Notes: generated by a model from the sequence alone, not told the origin. A stretch of 64,000 bases of DNA from Betaproteobacteria bacterium (GCA_016868305.1 VGHK01000001.1:62001-126000); one strand, 5' to 3'; counted from the first letter of the stretch, positions 54,588 through 63,871 are shown. A program made the numbers and translations.

Positions 54588-55063
54588 CCACCACTGTCCC
54601 TCTTACCGTGCGCGGCTCAGAGATGCTCAAGGCCGAGCTGCACCGGCTTAAGCACCAAGAGCGTCCGGCCGTTATTAACGCCATCTCCGAGGCGCGGGCG
54701 CAGGGCGATCTTTCCGAAAACGCCGAATACGACGCCGCTAAGGAGAAGCAGGGCTTCATCGAAGGCCGCATTGCCGAACTGGAGTCAAAGCTTTCCATGG
54801 CCCAGGTGATTGACCCCAAGACCCTTGAGCAGGACGGCCGGGTGGTCTTTGGCACCACGGTGCAACTCTCAGACCTCGACTCCGAAGAGACTGTGGTCTA
54901 TCAGATCGTGGGCGAAGACGAGGCAGACCTGAAAGACCGCAAGATCTCGATATCCAGCCCGATCGCCCGCGCCCTTATCGGTAAGTCGGTGGGCGATGTT
55001 GTTACCGTGCAGGCCCCGGGTGGGGGCCGAGAGGTCGAGATACTCGAAGTTCGTTACGAGTAA
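54584..55063 (+). CDS. greA: Transcription elongation factor GreA
   Basis: Rescues backtracked RNA polymerase. The N-terminal coiled coil includes [19 protein letters not shown], with the acidic tip; the C-terminal domain holds [13 protein letters not shown] and [17 protein letters not shown]. 159 residues. It overlaps carB in ATGA, a pairing common in Betaproteobacteria. Confidence 0.97.
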   Translation: MTTTVPLTVRGSEMLKAELHRLKHQERPAVINAISEARAQGDLSENAEYDAAKEKQGFIEGRIAELESKLSMAQVIDPKTLEQDGRVVFGTTVQLSDLDSEETVVYQIVGEDEADLKDRKISISSPIARALIGKSVGDVVTVQAPGGGREVEILEVRYE

Positions 55064-55090
55064 CGGCTGGCGCGCGCTCTGGCAAAAATT

Positions 55091-55819
55091 CTGGCAAAAA
55101 ATAAATCCAATCCCGCCTGGATCCATCGTCACGTTACGGATCCTTACGTGCGGCAGGCGCAGCAGAAGGGCTATCGGTCGCGCGCTGCCTTTAAGCTCCT
55201 AGAGATCGATGAGAAGGATCACCTTCTTCGCCCTGGTATTACCGTACTGGACCTTGGAGCGGCCCCGGGAAGCTGGTCTCAGGTGATCCGTGAGCGGCTT
55301 GCTTATAAATCGGCTGCGCCATTAAAGCCAGGTGAACCGTCGGCTGCGGGCCGTGACTACCCGCAAGATTCCCGCCCGCCCGGTATCCGTGGGCGGGTAT
55401 TGGCCCTTGATCTTTTGCCGATGGAGCCGATTGCTGATGTAGTGTTTCTACAAGGTGATTTTCGGGACGAGGCCATAGCGGATCTTTTGGCCCAGCAGCT
55501 CGGCGACGAGGGAATCGACCTTGTTTTGTCGGATATGGCCCCCAACTTGTCGGGAGTGGGGGTGGCTGATGCCGCCCGAGTGATGCACCTCGGGGAGCTC
55601 GCCCTGGAATTTGCTGCGCGATACCTCAAGCCCAACGGGGCTTTGCTGATAAAGACCTTCCAGGGTAGTGGGTATAGCCAGTTGGTGGAGCAGTTCAAGA
55701 AAGTCTTTAAGACCGTGGCGCCCCGCAAGCCGGGGGCCTCACGGGCAGAGTCGTCAGAAGTGTTTCTGTTGGGCAGAGATTTAAAAAATCAACTGCTTAA
55801 GGGTGAAACAAGGGTTTAA
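55091..55819 (+). CDS. rlmE: 23S rRNA (uridine-2'-O-)-methyltransferase RlmE, apparent CTG start
   Basis: FtsJ-family methyltransferase of U2552. [14 protein letters not shown] is the SAM motif; [24 protein letters not shown] and [16 protein letters not shown] supply the catalytic K-D-K-E set. The conserved N-terminus [18 protein letters not shown] lies before the first standard start (GTG 55148), and the frame holds no ATG, GTG or TTG back to the greA stop. CTG 55091 gives exactly the usual family beginning; ATT 55088 is an alternative. A 12-bp tandem repeat (CTGGCAAAAATT) sits over this start. A proline-rich insert of about 30 residues follows the SAM motif. Confidence 0.88.
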   Translation: MAKNKSNPAWIHRHVTDPYVRQAQQKGYRSRAAFKLLEIDEKDHLLRPGITVLDLGAAPGSWSQVIRERLAYKSAAPLKPGEPSAAGRDYPQDSRPPGIRGRVLALDLLPMEPIADVVFLQGDFRDEAIADLLAQQLGDEGIDLVLSDMAPNLSGVGVADAARVMHLGELALEFAARYLKPNGALLIKTFQGSGYSQLVEQFKKVFKTVAPRKPGASRAESSEVFLLGRDLKNQLLKGETRV

Positions 55820-55905
55820 GACGAGTATCCTAAGAAGAATATTGATTTACAGCTGGTGCGTTTCCGCCAGCGCAATACCGGGCAGCTAGCCCAAGGAGTG
55901 ATGCG

Positions 55906-57795
55906 TTGAACAATGTTTTCTCAAAAGTAGCCATCTGGATGGTGATCGCTCTGGTGCTGTTCTCTGTCTTTCGGCAGTTTGAAGGCACACAGCCGCGTGG
56001 ACTCGAGGTCTCCTACTCCCAGTTTATGGAAGAGGCGCGGCAGGGGCGTATCCGCACGGTCATCATTGATGGCAACACCGTTCGGGCCATGACCACGGAT
56101 GAGCGCCCAATTGTTGTAAATACACCACAAGACCTCTGGATGGTCTCCGACTTGTTGAAGTACGGCGTGGCAGTCTCGGCAAAAGCCGCAGAGCAGCCGT
56201 CCTTACTTATGAGCATCTTCGTCTCCTGGTTCCCCATGCTGCTGCTTATCGCGGTCTGGGTGTTCTTCATGCGCCAGATGCAGGGCGGTGGCCGGGGCGG
56301 GGCGTTCTCTTTTGGTAAGAGCAAGGCCCGCATGCTCGATGAGAACAACAACAGCATCACATTTGCCGATGTGGCTGGCTGCGATGAGGCCAAAGAAGAG
56401 GTGCATGAACTCGTGGAGTTTCTGCGTGACCCATCCAAATTCCAAAAGCTCGGGGGCCGTATTCCACGTGGTGTGCTCATGGTGGGTTCGCCGGGCACAG
56501 GTAAAACGCTTCTGGCCAAGGCCATTGCGGGTGAAGCTAAGGTGCCGTTTTTTTCTATCTCAGGCTCTGACTTCGTAGAGATGTTCGTCGGCGTGGGCGC
56601 GGCCCGTGTGCGCGACATGTTCGAAAATGCCAAGAAGCATGCGCCCTGCATCATCTTTATTGACGAGATCGACGCCGTTGGCCGGCAGCGCGGTGCTGGC
56701 TTAGGCGGTGGTAACGATGAGCGTGAGCAGACGCTTAATCAAATGCTGGTGGAAATGGATGGGTTTGAGACCAACCAGGGCATTATTGTTATTGCAGCCA
56801 CTAACCGCCCCGACGTTCTTGACCCCGCGCTGCTGCGCCCAGGCCGATTCGATCGTCAGGTGGTGGTGCCGCTGCCCGATGTCCGTGGTCGCGAGCAGAT
56901 TCTTACCGTGCACATGCGTAAGGTGCCCATGGCCCCCGATGTTAAGGCAGACATTCTGGCCCGGGGCACTCCGGGTATGTCGGGCGCCGACCTGGCCAAT
57001 CTGGTCAACGAGGCCGCTCTTTTTGCGGCCCGCCGCAATGCCCGGCTTGTCGATATGGACGACTTCGAAAAGGCCAAAGACAAGATCCTTATGGGGGCTG
57101 AGCGGCGTTCTATCGTCATGCCCGAAGAAGAGCGTCGTAACACCGCCTACCACGAGTCGGGTCACGCACTGGTTGCGCGCATGATGCCAAAGACCGATCC
57201 CGTGCACAAGGTCACCATCATTCCTCGCGGGCGTGCGCTCGGTGTCACCATGCAGCTCCCTGAGGGTGATCGTTACAGCATGGATCGTGAGCGCATGCTC
57301 AGCACGATTGCGGTTCTTTTTGGTGGCCGGATTGCCGAAGAGGTGTTTATGAACCAGATGACCACCGGTGCCTCAAACGACTTCGAGCGCGCAACGGGAT
57401 TGGCTCGTGACATGGTTACCCGGTACGGCATGAGCGAGGCTCTTGGGCCTATGGTCTATGCCGAAAACGAGGGCGAGGTGTTTCTCGGTCGTTCGATCAC
57501 CAAGACCACCCATGTCTCTGAGTCGACCATGCAAAAGGTAGACGCCGAGATTCGTAAGATCATCGACCAGCAATACGCCGTTGCCCGCAAGCTCATTGAA
57601 GACAATAAAGACAAGATGCATGCTATGGCCAACGCCCTGCTCGAATGGGAAACCATCGATGCTGATCAGATCGATGACATTATGTCTGGCCGCTCGCCAC
57701 GTCCGCCTAAGCAGTCTGGGCCGGGTGGTGGTAATGCCCCCTCGGGCGGTGCAGACCCCAAAGTAGCACCCGATAGCGCTGCGGCACCGGCGTAA
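55906..57795 (+). CDS. ftsH: ATP-dependent zinc metalloprotease FtsH
   Basis: Membrane-anchored AAA+ protease. Two N-terminal helices ([15 protein letters not shown], and [15 protein letters not shown] near residue 110) flank a periplasmic domain. Then Walker [14 protein letters not shown], Walker [16 protein letters not shown], the second region of homology [18 protein letters not shown], and zinc site HESGH. The C-terminus is Gly/Pro/Ala-rich. The start is TTG 55906, 7 nt after AAGGAG; an ATG five bases earlier opens only a two-codon frame, ATGCGTTGA. 629 residues. Confidence 0.97.
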   Translation: MNNVFSKVAIWMVIALVLFSVFRQFEGTQPRGLEVSYSQFMEEARQGRIRTVIIDGNTVRAMTTDERPIVVNTPQDLWMVSDLLKYGVAVSAKAAEQPSLLMSIFVSWFPMLLLIAVWVFFMRQMQGGGRGGAFSFGKSKARMLDENNNSITFADVAGCDEAKEEVHELVEFLRDPSKFQKLGGRIPRGVLMVGSPGTGKTLLAKAIAGEAKVPFFSISGSDFVEMFVGVGAARVRDMFENAKKHAPCIIFIDEIDAVGRQRGAGLGGGNDEREQTLNQMLVEMDGFETNQGIIVIAATNRPDVLDPALLRPGRFDRQVVVPLPDVRGREQILTVHMRKVPMAPDVKADILARGTPGMSGADLANLVNEAALFAARRNARLVDMDDFEKAKDKILMGAERRSIVMPEEERRNTAYHESGHALVARMMPKTDPVHKVTIIPRGRALGVTMQLPEGDRYSMDRERMLSTIAVLFGGRIAEEVFMNQMTTGASNDFERATGLARDMVTRYGMSEALGPMVYAENEGEVFLGRSITKTTHVSESTMQKVDAEIRKIIDQQYAVARKLIEDNKDKMHAMANALLEWETIDADQIDDIMSGRSPRPPKQSGPGGGNAPSGGADPKVAPDSAAAPA

Positions 57796-57868
57796 GCTCA
57801 GGCGCTTCTTCACGGTCGCGAGTCTCAGTAACTCCTGCGTCTGGTCTGGTTCGCTAAAATAGCGGCCC

Positions 57869-59203
57869 ATGACCAGACAATATTTCGGAACGGACGGAAT
57901 CCGGGGCAGGGTGGGTACCCCACCAATTACCCCGGATTTTGTTTTACGACTTGGCATGGCGGCAGGCCGCATTCTCGCGAGTCATTTTGATGAACCTGCT
58001 GTTCTTATCGGCAAAGATACCCGGGTTTCTGGCTACATACTCGAAGCGGCCTTAGAGGCTGGCTTTGCCAGTTCGGGGGTCGATGTGGTTCTCGCAGGTC
58101 CCATGCCTACCCCTGCCATTGCCTATCTCACCCGAACCCTGCGTCTGTCGGCTGGGGTCGTCATTAGCGCCTCTCATAACCCGTTTGAGGACAATGGCAT
58201 CAAGTTCTTCGATGGCCAGGGAGAAAAGCTACCCGATGCGATGGAGCTTGAAATCGAGAAGGTGATCGACCAGCCACAGTTCTGTGCCGACCCACATCTT
58301 CTTGGCAAGGCGCGTAGGCTCGACGATGCCGCGGGTCGCTACATCGAGTTCTGTAAGGGCACCTTTCCGTCTCGCCTGTCGCTCAAGGGCCTGCGCATCG
58401 TGGTCGATTCTGCCCATGGGGCTGCCTACCATGTGGCGGGGTCCGTCTTTCATGAGCTAGGGGCCGAGGTCATTCCACTAGGCGATGCGCCTGATGGCTT
58501 CAACATCAACCAGAACCTGGGTGCGGCCAGCCCCCAGGCAATGGCCCAGAAGGTGCTCGACGTAAAGGCCGATTTCGGCATTGCCCTGGATGGCGACGGA
58601 GACCGGCTTGCCATGGCAGACGCCTCGGGCCGACTCTTTAATGGCGATGAGCTTTTGTATGTCTTGGCACGAAGCCGGGTTCGGCATAAGGGCAAAGGCA
58701 GTGTGCAGGGCGTGGTCGGCACGCTGATGTCAAACCTGGCCCTGGAGCACCGGCTTGAGGCTATGGGGCTTGATTTTCGGCGGGCCAAGGTAGGCGATCG
58801 GTATGTACTTGAGATGCTCAAAGAAACCGGCTGGGAGCTTGGGGGCGAGTCCTCGGGGCACCTGCTCTGTCTTGATAAGCACACCACGGGCGATGGCATT
58901 GTGAGTGCGCTGCAGGTGTTGGCTGCCCTGGTATGGTCAGAGCAGTCGCTGGAAGAATACCTGGGCGACCTGCAGCTCTACCCCCAGGTGATGATCAATC
59001 ACCCCATGGCCGCTGACCTCGACTGGAAGAATCATGCAGGCTTTCAGCGGGTCTATCAGGATGTCTCGCAGGCTATTGAAGGCAGCGGCCGGGTATTGAT
59101 CCGCCCCTCAGGCACCGAGCCTGTGCTGCGCATTATGGTGGAGTCTCCCGACAAGGCCGAGGCAACCCGGCATGCTCAGGCGCTGGCCGATGCCCTGACA
59201 TGA
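57869..59203 (+). CDS. glmM: Phosphoglucosamine mutase
   Basis: Interconverts glucosamine-6-P and glucosamine-1-P for cell-wall precursors. [10 protein letters not shown] at the start, the phosphoserine loop [18 protein letters not shown], metal loop [11 protein letters not shown], sugar loop GGESSGHL and phosphate loop [14 protein letters not shown] are all present. It overlaps folP in ATGA. In many Burkholderiales folP precedes glmM; here the order is reversed. Confidence 0.97.
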   Translation: MTRQYFGTDGIRGRVGTPPITPDFVLRLGMAAGRILASHFDEPAVLIGKDTRVSGYILEAALEAGFASSGVDVVLAGPMPTPAIAYLTRTLRLSAGVVISASHNPFEDNGIKFFDGQGEKLPDAMELEIEKVIDQPQFCADPHLLGKARRLDDAAGRYIEFCKGTFPSRLSLKGLRIVVDSAHGAAYHVAGSVFHELGAEVIPLGDAPDGFNINQNLGAASPQAMAQKVLDVKADFGIALDGDGDRLAMADASGRLFNGDELLYVLARSRVRHKGKGSVQGVVGTLMSNLALEHRLEAMGLDFRRAKVGDRYVLEMLKETGWELGGESSGHLLCLDKHTTGDGIVSALQVLAALVWSEQSLEEYLGDLQLYPQVMINHPMAADLDWKNHAGFQRVYQDVSQAIEGSGRVLIRPSGTEPVLRIMVESPDKAEATRHAQALADALT

Positions 59204-60030
59204 CCAAGTCCTTCGGCCGGTATCAGCTTGATGCGGGCCGGCCTTGGGTAATGGGAATCCTCAATCTCACTCCTGACTCTTTCTCAGATGGCGGGCTTAT
59301 TGGTGGTGTCGATCAGGCCGTCGTCCGTGCCGAGGCCTTAAGGCAGCAGGGGGCTGATATCCTCGATATCGGGGGTGAAAGCACTCGGCCGGGAGCTCGG
59401 GCGGTAAGCCCGGAAGAAGAGGCACGGCGGGTGCTGCCGGTGCTCAAGGCTCTGCAATACCTTAGGCTGCCATTGTCTCTCGACTCGCGCCGCCCCGCCG
59501 TGGTTGCCGCTGCCCTCGATATCGGTATTGATATGGTCAATGACGTTACTGGCCTGCGTGATCCAGGAATGCGGGCGCTGCTGCCGAGCATTCAACAGAC
59601 GGGTTCTACGGTCTGCGTTATGCATATGCAAGGCGACCCACAGACCATGCAGCAGTCACCCTGCTACGACGATGTAGTTGCTGAGGTATTCGGCTTTCTG
59701 CGCAGCAGGCAACAAGACCTGATCGATAACGGATTTGACGCCTACCAGGTGTTTCTCGATCCGGGATTTGGATTTGGCAAGACTCTTGCCCACAACCAGG
59801 CACTGATGCATGCCTTGCCGAGTCTTGCCCATCACCACCAGGTGCTGGTGGGGCTTTCGCGTAAGTCGATGATCGGAGCATTGCTCGGGCGTCCAACAGA
59901 CCCCCACGACCGGCTTGCAGGAAGCCTTGCGGCAGCCCTCTACGCAGCGCAACAGGGCGCCCGTATCGTTCGGGTGCACGACGTGCAAGAGACGGTCGAT
60001 GCCCTGCGGGTGTGGCGGGGGCTCAGGTGA
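59200..60030 (+). CDS. folP: Dihydropteroate synthase
   Basis: Condenses p-aminobenzoate with the pterin for folate synthesis. [38 protein letters not shown] and [11 protein letters not shown] are the pterin and pABA site motifs. 276 residues. The start overlaps glmM. It is the last intact gene of the housekeeping run; pseudogene fragments begin 23 bp after its stop. Confidence 0.97.
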   Translation: MTKSFGRYQLDAGRPWVMGILNLTPDSFSDGGLIGGVDQAVVRAEALRQQGADILDIGGESTRPGARAVSPEEEARRVLPVLKALQYLRLPLSLDSRRPAVVAAALDIGIDMVNDVTGLRDPGMRALLPSIQQTGSTVCVMHMQGDPQTMQQSPCYDDVVAEVFGFLRSRQQDLIDNGFDAYQVFLDPGFGFGKTLAHNQALMHALPSLAHHHQVLVGLSRKSMIGALLGRPTDPHDRLAGSLAAALYAAQQGARIVRVHDVQETVDALRVWRGLR

Positions 60031-60053
60031 TGCAAACCCCTCGATCCCCATTT

Positions 60054-60164
60054 GGCGGGAGTCATCCCAAGGGGGAGGTCAATCCGCTCACCCTTGAAAT
60101 CCTTTCGGCAAACCGCCTGCCCATCGAAGGGCTGCGTAGCAAAGACTGGAACGAGTTCTCTGGT
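60054..60164 (+). pseudogene. Fragment of arsC (thioredoxin-type arsenate reductase, LMW-PTP fold)
   Basis: An open stretch of 37 codons contains GSHPKGEVNPLTLEIL followed by a short gap and LPIEGLRSKDWNEFSG. This matches the central part of proteobacterial ArsC (GSHPKGEVHP...GLRSKSWDEFA). The catalytic P-loop before it and the C-terminal cysteine region after it are missing. Downstream in the same frame GESARSIV resembles the P-loop GNSARSIM, possibly a second scrambled piece. This is a relic, not a working gene. Confidence 0.7.
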
Positions 60165-60206
60165 CTACTGGGTGAATCGGCGCGCAGCATAGTAACGCGA
60201 CACGGG

Positions 60207-60311
60207 TTACGGGGTGTCCATGGCCGCGTATCCCAGAGCAGCCTCTGCCATAACCTCTTCTGCCTTGGCCACGATAGTCTCCCAGCTGCTCTCATGTGCC
60301 AAGGCTAGGCC
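60207..60311 (-). pseudogene. Possible C-terminal remnant of a family-4 glycosyltransferase
   Basis: On the minus strand an open run of about 34 codons ends at a TAA (60207-60209) and reads LALAHESSWETIVAKAEEV and onwards. This resembles the helical C-terminus (HSWE-type motif) of GT4 glycosyltransferases. No N-terminal part precedes it: the frame meets a stop about 90 nt upstream. The match is short and could be chance. Confidence 0.35.
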
Positions 60312-60326
60312 TGCGACATAACATTT

Positions 60327-60359
60327 CTGTGAGAGTTCTGTGAAGTTTTTGTGAATCAG
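60327..60359 (+). promoter_or_regulatory. Three direct repeats with 11-bp period (Pho-box-like)
   Basis: CTGTGAGAGTT, CTGTGAAGTTT and TTGTGAATCAG follow each other with exactly one helical turn each. PhoB-type response regulators bind 7-bp CTGTCAT repeats separated by 4 bp (11-bp period); here CTGTGAA replaces CTGTCAT. A CAGTCATAA stretch follows at 60369-60377. In related Burkholderiales the phosphate-uptake pst operon often follows glmM and folP, so this may be a stranded or re-used Pho box. Confidence 0.5.
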
Positions 60360-60570
60360 GCTATATGACAGTCATAAAAATGGAACCAAAGAGACATCAG
60401 ATCGTCATCAGACTTCGCCACAGTACAGGCTAAGCGGCGTTTGATTTCAAGAGCAGTCAGGCAGTAGCGCTAACGAGACTCAATGCTACGCATGCGCTTT
60501 CGTAACGCCGCCTCAGGGGGGGCAACTGCTAGCCCTTCAAACCGTGTAAACCAACAAAAGGAACCGATTC

Positions 60571-61188
60571 GTGACCGCTCTCAAGAGACTGCAAACCACC
60601 CTTCGCACCCAACGCTGGGATGACCATCGCTACTACCACCAGAGCCGCATTAATCAGGCATTGCATCTGGTGAGCGCCATCTCATTTCTGGTGGCCTATG
60701 TCTACCTTTTTATTGACCCTGTGATCTCTGCCTTAGTGGCCTGGCTGATTGCCATGACGACACGTCAGGTAGGGCATTTCTTCTTTGAGTCAAAGGAATA
60801 CGACACGGTGAACCAGGCGACCTTCGAGCACAAAGAAGAGATCAAGGTGGGCTATAACCTTAGCCGCAAGGTTGTCTTGTTGTCCATATGGGCTGCTATC
60901 CCCGTGTTTGCCTACTTTCTGCCGCAGGCGGTAACCTGGATGGTGCCCGCATCGTTTGAAGATAGCACCCTGCGTATTGTCGGCTTTGCCTGGCTGGTGT
61001 TGGGTGCGGCAGGGCTGCTCTTTCGTGCCATTCAGCTCACGATTAAAGAAGATCTCTTTGAGGCCTGCGCCTGGGTGTTAAAAATTATTACTGACCCATT
61101 CCACGACATTAAGCTTTACCACCGTTCGCCGCTTTACCTGCTAAAGGGAGAGCTGGTCGATCCGATGCCCCACGTTCGGGCCTCGTAA
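60571..61188 (+). CDS. Integral membrane protein, DUF962/Mpo1-like
   Basis: A 205-residue protein with four or five helices (LHLVSAISFLVAYVYLFI, VISALVAWLIAMTT, VVLLSIWAAIPVFAYFL, IVGFAWLVLGAAGLLF). The spacing of HQSRINQALHLVS and RQVGHFFFE resembles the histidine-bearing motifs of the DUF962/Mpo1 family, whose yeast member is an iron-dependent dioxygenase of 2-hydroxy fatty acids. Similarity is modest, and the N-terminal HxxxxNxxxH pattern is the main evidence. It starts at GTG 60571. Its last 80 bp overlap the convergent aminotransferase gene. Confidence 0.5.
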   Translation: MTALKRLQTTLRTQRWDDHRYYHQSRINQALHLVSAISFLVAYVYLFIDPVISALVAWLIAMTTRQVGHFFFESKEYDTVNQATFEHKEEIKVGYNLSRKVVLLSIWAAIPVFAYFLPQAVTWMVPASFEDSTLRIVGFAWLVLGAAGLLFRAIQLTIKEDLFEACAWVLKIITDPFHDIKLYHRSPLYLLKGELVDPMPHVRAS

Positions 61189-62833
61189 ATTTGGCCACGA
61201 TCATCTCTCGAAGTACGCTGCGTCTAATCTGCTTGGCTGTTAGCCCCTCTGGGGCTGACAGCCAGCCGTCTTCCGAGAACTGACGGCAGCCTGTCACAAA
61301 CCGATCCAAAAACTCCGAGAAGTCTGCCTCGGTGAATCCAAAGTTAAAGATCAGACGCCCCGTACCCACCCAGCTGAGGTATAGCCCGGCACGCCGCAGA
61401 TAGAACTGCAGCAGCCAGTGGTAGCGACCCGCCTGCGCGATCTCCAAGGCCCATACTGTAGGAAGCCCAGAAAATCTCAGTGGAAGGCCTTCTTGCGCCA
61501 GCCTGCGGTTTGCGGCCTGCATACGGTCGTTCCAGAGGGCCTCGGAGGCCTTGTACGCCGCTCGCTGCTCGGGCGTGGTAACGCGCTTTAGAAATGCGTG
61601 CATGCCGGCAACCACATGCGGATGGGCATTAAAGGTGCCGCGGGCAAAGCAGACATTCGCAGGCTGGTCGGGCCGAAACCGTCGCATCAGGGCAGCGCGC
61701 CCACACAAGACGCCAATGGGAAATCCCCCACCGACGGTCTTACCGTAGGTAACAAGGTCTGCCTGTACGCCAAAGAACTCCTGGGCGCCTCCAAGTGCAA
61801 GACGAAAACCAAGAAATACTTCATCAAAGATTAAGACGATGCCTTTTTCGGTGCAGACCTCTCTCAGTGCCTTGAGCCATTGGGTATACGCTTCGCGGTC
61901 ATAGTGAATCGCACGCATGCCATCGATCAGCAAGGCATCGGTAGGCGCATTGCGGTTGGGGTGCATGGCCTGAATAGGATTAACCAGCACGCAGGCAATA
62001 TCGCTTCGGCTTCTTAGAAAATCGAGGGTGGGGGTATATACCTCACGCAGCGTGAGCGTATGACGTGAGGGCGGCATGGGGTTACCAGGCCCAGGTTGGA
62101 CATCATCCCACCAGCCGTGGTGGGCCCCGCTAAACCGCACGATCTTCTTGCGGCCTGTGTGGTAGCGGGCAAGACGCACCGCCTGCATCACTGCCTCTGT
62201 TCCTGACATATGAAAGGACACCTCGTCCATCTGCGCAACCTCGAGCAGCATCTTGACGGCCGGAAGCAGGCTTGAATGGTAGCCGCCTAAAAAGGGGCCA
62301 AGGTCGTTTGCCTCGTGCTGGGCCTCTGCCATGGTGCCCTTGTAAAAGTCGAGCCCAAAGAGGTTGACACCATAAGACCCGCTGATATCGATAAACTCCT
62401 GGCCATCGAGATCGTAGAGGCGGCAGCCCTGACTCGCCCGCCAGAAGGTGCCGGTCTTCAATCGCATGACATCGTTGTTACGAAACTGAAGGGGAATGCG
62501 GTTGTGCTTAATAAACTGCGCATCCGAGATCACCTCTGCCGACTCGGCAGCCGCGGCAATGGTCTTGGGGCTGCGCTGTGCAAGCTCTGCGGCAAGCCGC
62601 CTGAAGCCCCGCCGCCTGCGATCGAGCACCGCGGGCTCTGCACCGTCTACCCCGAGCCAAAGGGCATCAGGGTACTGGTAGTTGGGTATAAACCGGGTAA
62701 AGGTCTTGGCCATGCGCGAGTGCCCGGTGAGCGACGGGTGTTTGACCCGCGAGAGCCCTAGTCGGCGATAGACCTTATAGCCCACAAGTGCGGCCAGAGA
62801 CCCCCAGAGCAGGTTTACCAGTGGTGTATCCAT
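61109..62833 (-). CDS. Membrane-anchored class III aminotransferase (GSA aminotransferase-like)
   Basis: PLP enzyme of 574 residues related to glutamate-1-semialdehyde aminotransferase. An N-terminal hydrophobic segment (VNLLWGSLAALVGYKVY) and a 100-residue lead precede the catalytic domain. There are MSGTEAVMQAVRLAR, FSGAHHGWWDD, IFDEVFLGFR and the PLP lysine in TYGKTVGGGFPIG. True HemL is about 430 residues and soluble, so this is not the haem enzyme. Neighbours (phosphatidylserine decarboxylase and a fatty-acid-oxygenase-like protein) suggest amino-lipid or amine metabolism at the membrane. An AAGGAGG site lies before ATG 62833 in a hairpin. Confidence 0.82.
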   Translation of the reverse strand: MDTPLVNLLWGSLAALVGYKVYRRLGLSRVKHPSLTGHSRMAKTFTRFIPNYQYPDALWLGVDGAEPAVLDRRRRGFRRLAAELAQRSPKTIAAAAESAEVISDAQFIKHNRIPLQFRNNDVMRLKTGTFWRASQGCRLYDLDGQEFIDISGSYGVNLFGLDFYKGTMAEAQHEANDLGPFLGGYHSSLLPAVKMLLEVAQMDEVSFHMSGTEAVMQAVRLARYHTGRKKIVRFSGAHHGWWDDVQPGPGNPMPPSRHTLTLREVYTPTLDFLRSRSDIACVLVNPIQAMHPNRNAPTDALLIDGMRAIHYDREAYTQWLKALREVCTEKGIVLIFDEVFLGFRLALGGAQEFFGVQADLVTYGKTVGGGFPIGVLCGRAALMRRFRPDQPANVCFARGTFNAHPHVVAGMHAFLKRVTTPEQRAAYKASEALWNDRMQAANRRLAQEGLPLRFSGLPTVWALEIAQAGRYHWLLQFYLRRAGLYLSWVGTGRLIFNFGFTEADFSEFLDRFVTGCRQFSEDGWLSAPEGLTAKQIRRSVLREMIVAKFTRPERGASDRPALPLAGKAANGGKA

Positions 62834-62835
62834 GT

Positions 62836-62872
62836 TGTAACAAAGCCTCCTTATGCTCTGCTTTGTATTACA
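62836..62872 (-). promoter_or_regulatory. Hairpin carrying the ribosome-binding site of the aminotransferase gene
   Basis: ACAAAGC (62840-62846) pairs with GCTTTGT (62860-62866), with outer TGTAA/TTACA extending the dyad after a 2-nt slip. In the minus-strand mRNA the AAGGAGG (62846-62852) lies mostly in the 13-nt loop. This could modulate translation or be an operator in the intergenic region shared with psd. Confidence 0.4.
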
Positions 62873-62907
62873 AGAACATGACCCTTTGATGACGGTGGGC
62901 GATTTCC

Positions 62908-63822
62908 TTGTACTCCACTTGCAATACCCTACATCCCGTTCCTACAGCCTATTCCCAATTTCTTATGCGCGCCTTAAGAGCCGTCTTCAGCAGCGAAGAC
63001 ATTAACTTTCTGCTCACCAACCGCATTCCCCGTCTGGCCGTCACCCACTGGGTGGGCTGGCTGAGTCGAATCAAGAGCCCGCTACTCACTCGAGTCTGCA
63101 TCTGGGTCTGGCGGCTCTTCACTGACCTCGACCTGAGCGAGGCTAAGGAGCAGCGGTTCGAAAGCCTACGCGACTGCTTTATTCGCGAACTTAAGCCCGG
63201 GGCCCGGCCCCTTGATGCTGACGTGAACGCGTTCGTGAGCCCCTGCGATGGCTTTGTTGGGGCCATGGGCAGGGTAGAGCAGGGGCGGCTGTTTCAGGCT
63301 AAGGGCTTATCGTATCGGCTTGATGACTTCCTTATCCATGACCGGCTGTTGTCGCAATGGGCTGATGCCCAGTACCTCACGATTCGGCTCACCTCGGCCA
63401 TGTACCATCGGTTTCATGCACCGTACGAAGGGCGGCTAACCCAGGTGCATTACATTTCGGGCGACACCTGGAATGTGAATCCTGTAGCGCTGTCTCGCGT
63501 TGAGAGCCTCTTTTGCAAGAACGAGCGGGCGATTCTTGAGGCCGAACTTGGCTTGCAAAGGCTGCCTTGCCTCATGATTCCTATCGCGGCCATTCTTGTA
63601 GCAAGCATGCGTATTCATGCCCTTGACCGCACCTTTACCAGTCGCCTTCCAGGGCGCTTCTCGGTGCCCGTCGATTATCGCTTTGCAAAGGGGCAGGAGC
63701 TTGGCTGGTTTGAGCATGGGTCTACCATCATCCTGATGCTACCCACGGAGTGCGCCTTGGCAGAAGGTATTCAGACGGGGTCAGAGCTCAAGATGGGGCA
63801 GTGGCTCTTTCGAATGCCGTAG
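62908..63822 (+). CDS. psd: Phosphatidylserine decarboxylase proenzyme
   Basis: Membrane enzyme making phosphatidylethanolamine; the proenzyme self-cleaves at a serine to form a pyruvoyl group. The cleavage site is HGST in FEHGSTIILMLP (E. coli LGST). Other motifs: SPCDGFVGAMG, SAMYHRFHAPYEGRL, LFCKNERA. The N-terminus has basic, amphipathic character. The start is uncertain: TTG 62908 or ATG 62965; neither has a strong ribosome-binding site. At about 304 residues it is similar in size to E. coli Psd. Confidence 0.92.
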   Translation: MYSTCNTLHPVPTAYSQFLMRALRAVFSSEDINFLLTNRIPRLAVTHWVGWLSRIKSPLLTRVCIWVWRLFTDLDLSEAKEQRFESLRDCFIRELKPGARPLDADVNAFVSPCDGFVGAMGRVEQGRLFQAKGLSYRLDDFLIHDRLLSQWADAQYLTIRLTSAMYHRFHAPYEGRLTQVHYISGDTWNVNPVALSRVESLFCKNERAILEAELGLQRLPCLMIPIAAILVASMRIHALDRTFTSRLPGRFSVPVDYRFAKGQELGWFEHGSTIILMLPTECALAEGIQTGSELKMGQWLFRMP

Positions 63823-63833
63823 GGGTATTTAGT

Positions 63834-63871
63834 CAGTTATTACTTGGCTGGGCTTTCGCCGTGCATAACTG
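63834..63871. repeat. Inverted repeat at convergent 3' ends
   Basis: CAGTTAT (63834-63840) and ATAACTG (63865-63871) form a perfect dyad with an inner GGC/GCC stem around TTTC. It lies between psd and the convergent partial gene, a fitting place for a bidirectional terminator, although U tracts are weak. Confidence 0.4.

Larger units (their letters stand above)
60165..60570. other. Gene-poor spacer after the arsC fragment
   Basis: About 400 bp contain the possible glycosyltransferase remnant (60207-60311), the 11-bp repeat array (60327-60359) and then roughly 200 bp with no structure I can assign. An AAAGGA ribosome-binding site (60557-60562) precedes the GTG at 60571. Confidence 0.5.

Noticed and set aside
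61109-62833. Calling the class III aminotransferase HemL
   Set aside because: It is about 140 residues longer, has an N-terminal membrane helix, and lacks haem-synthesis neighbours.
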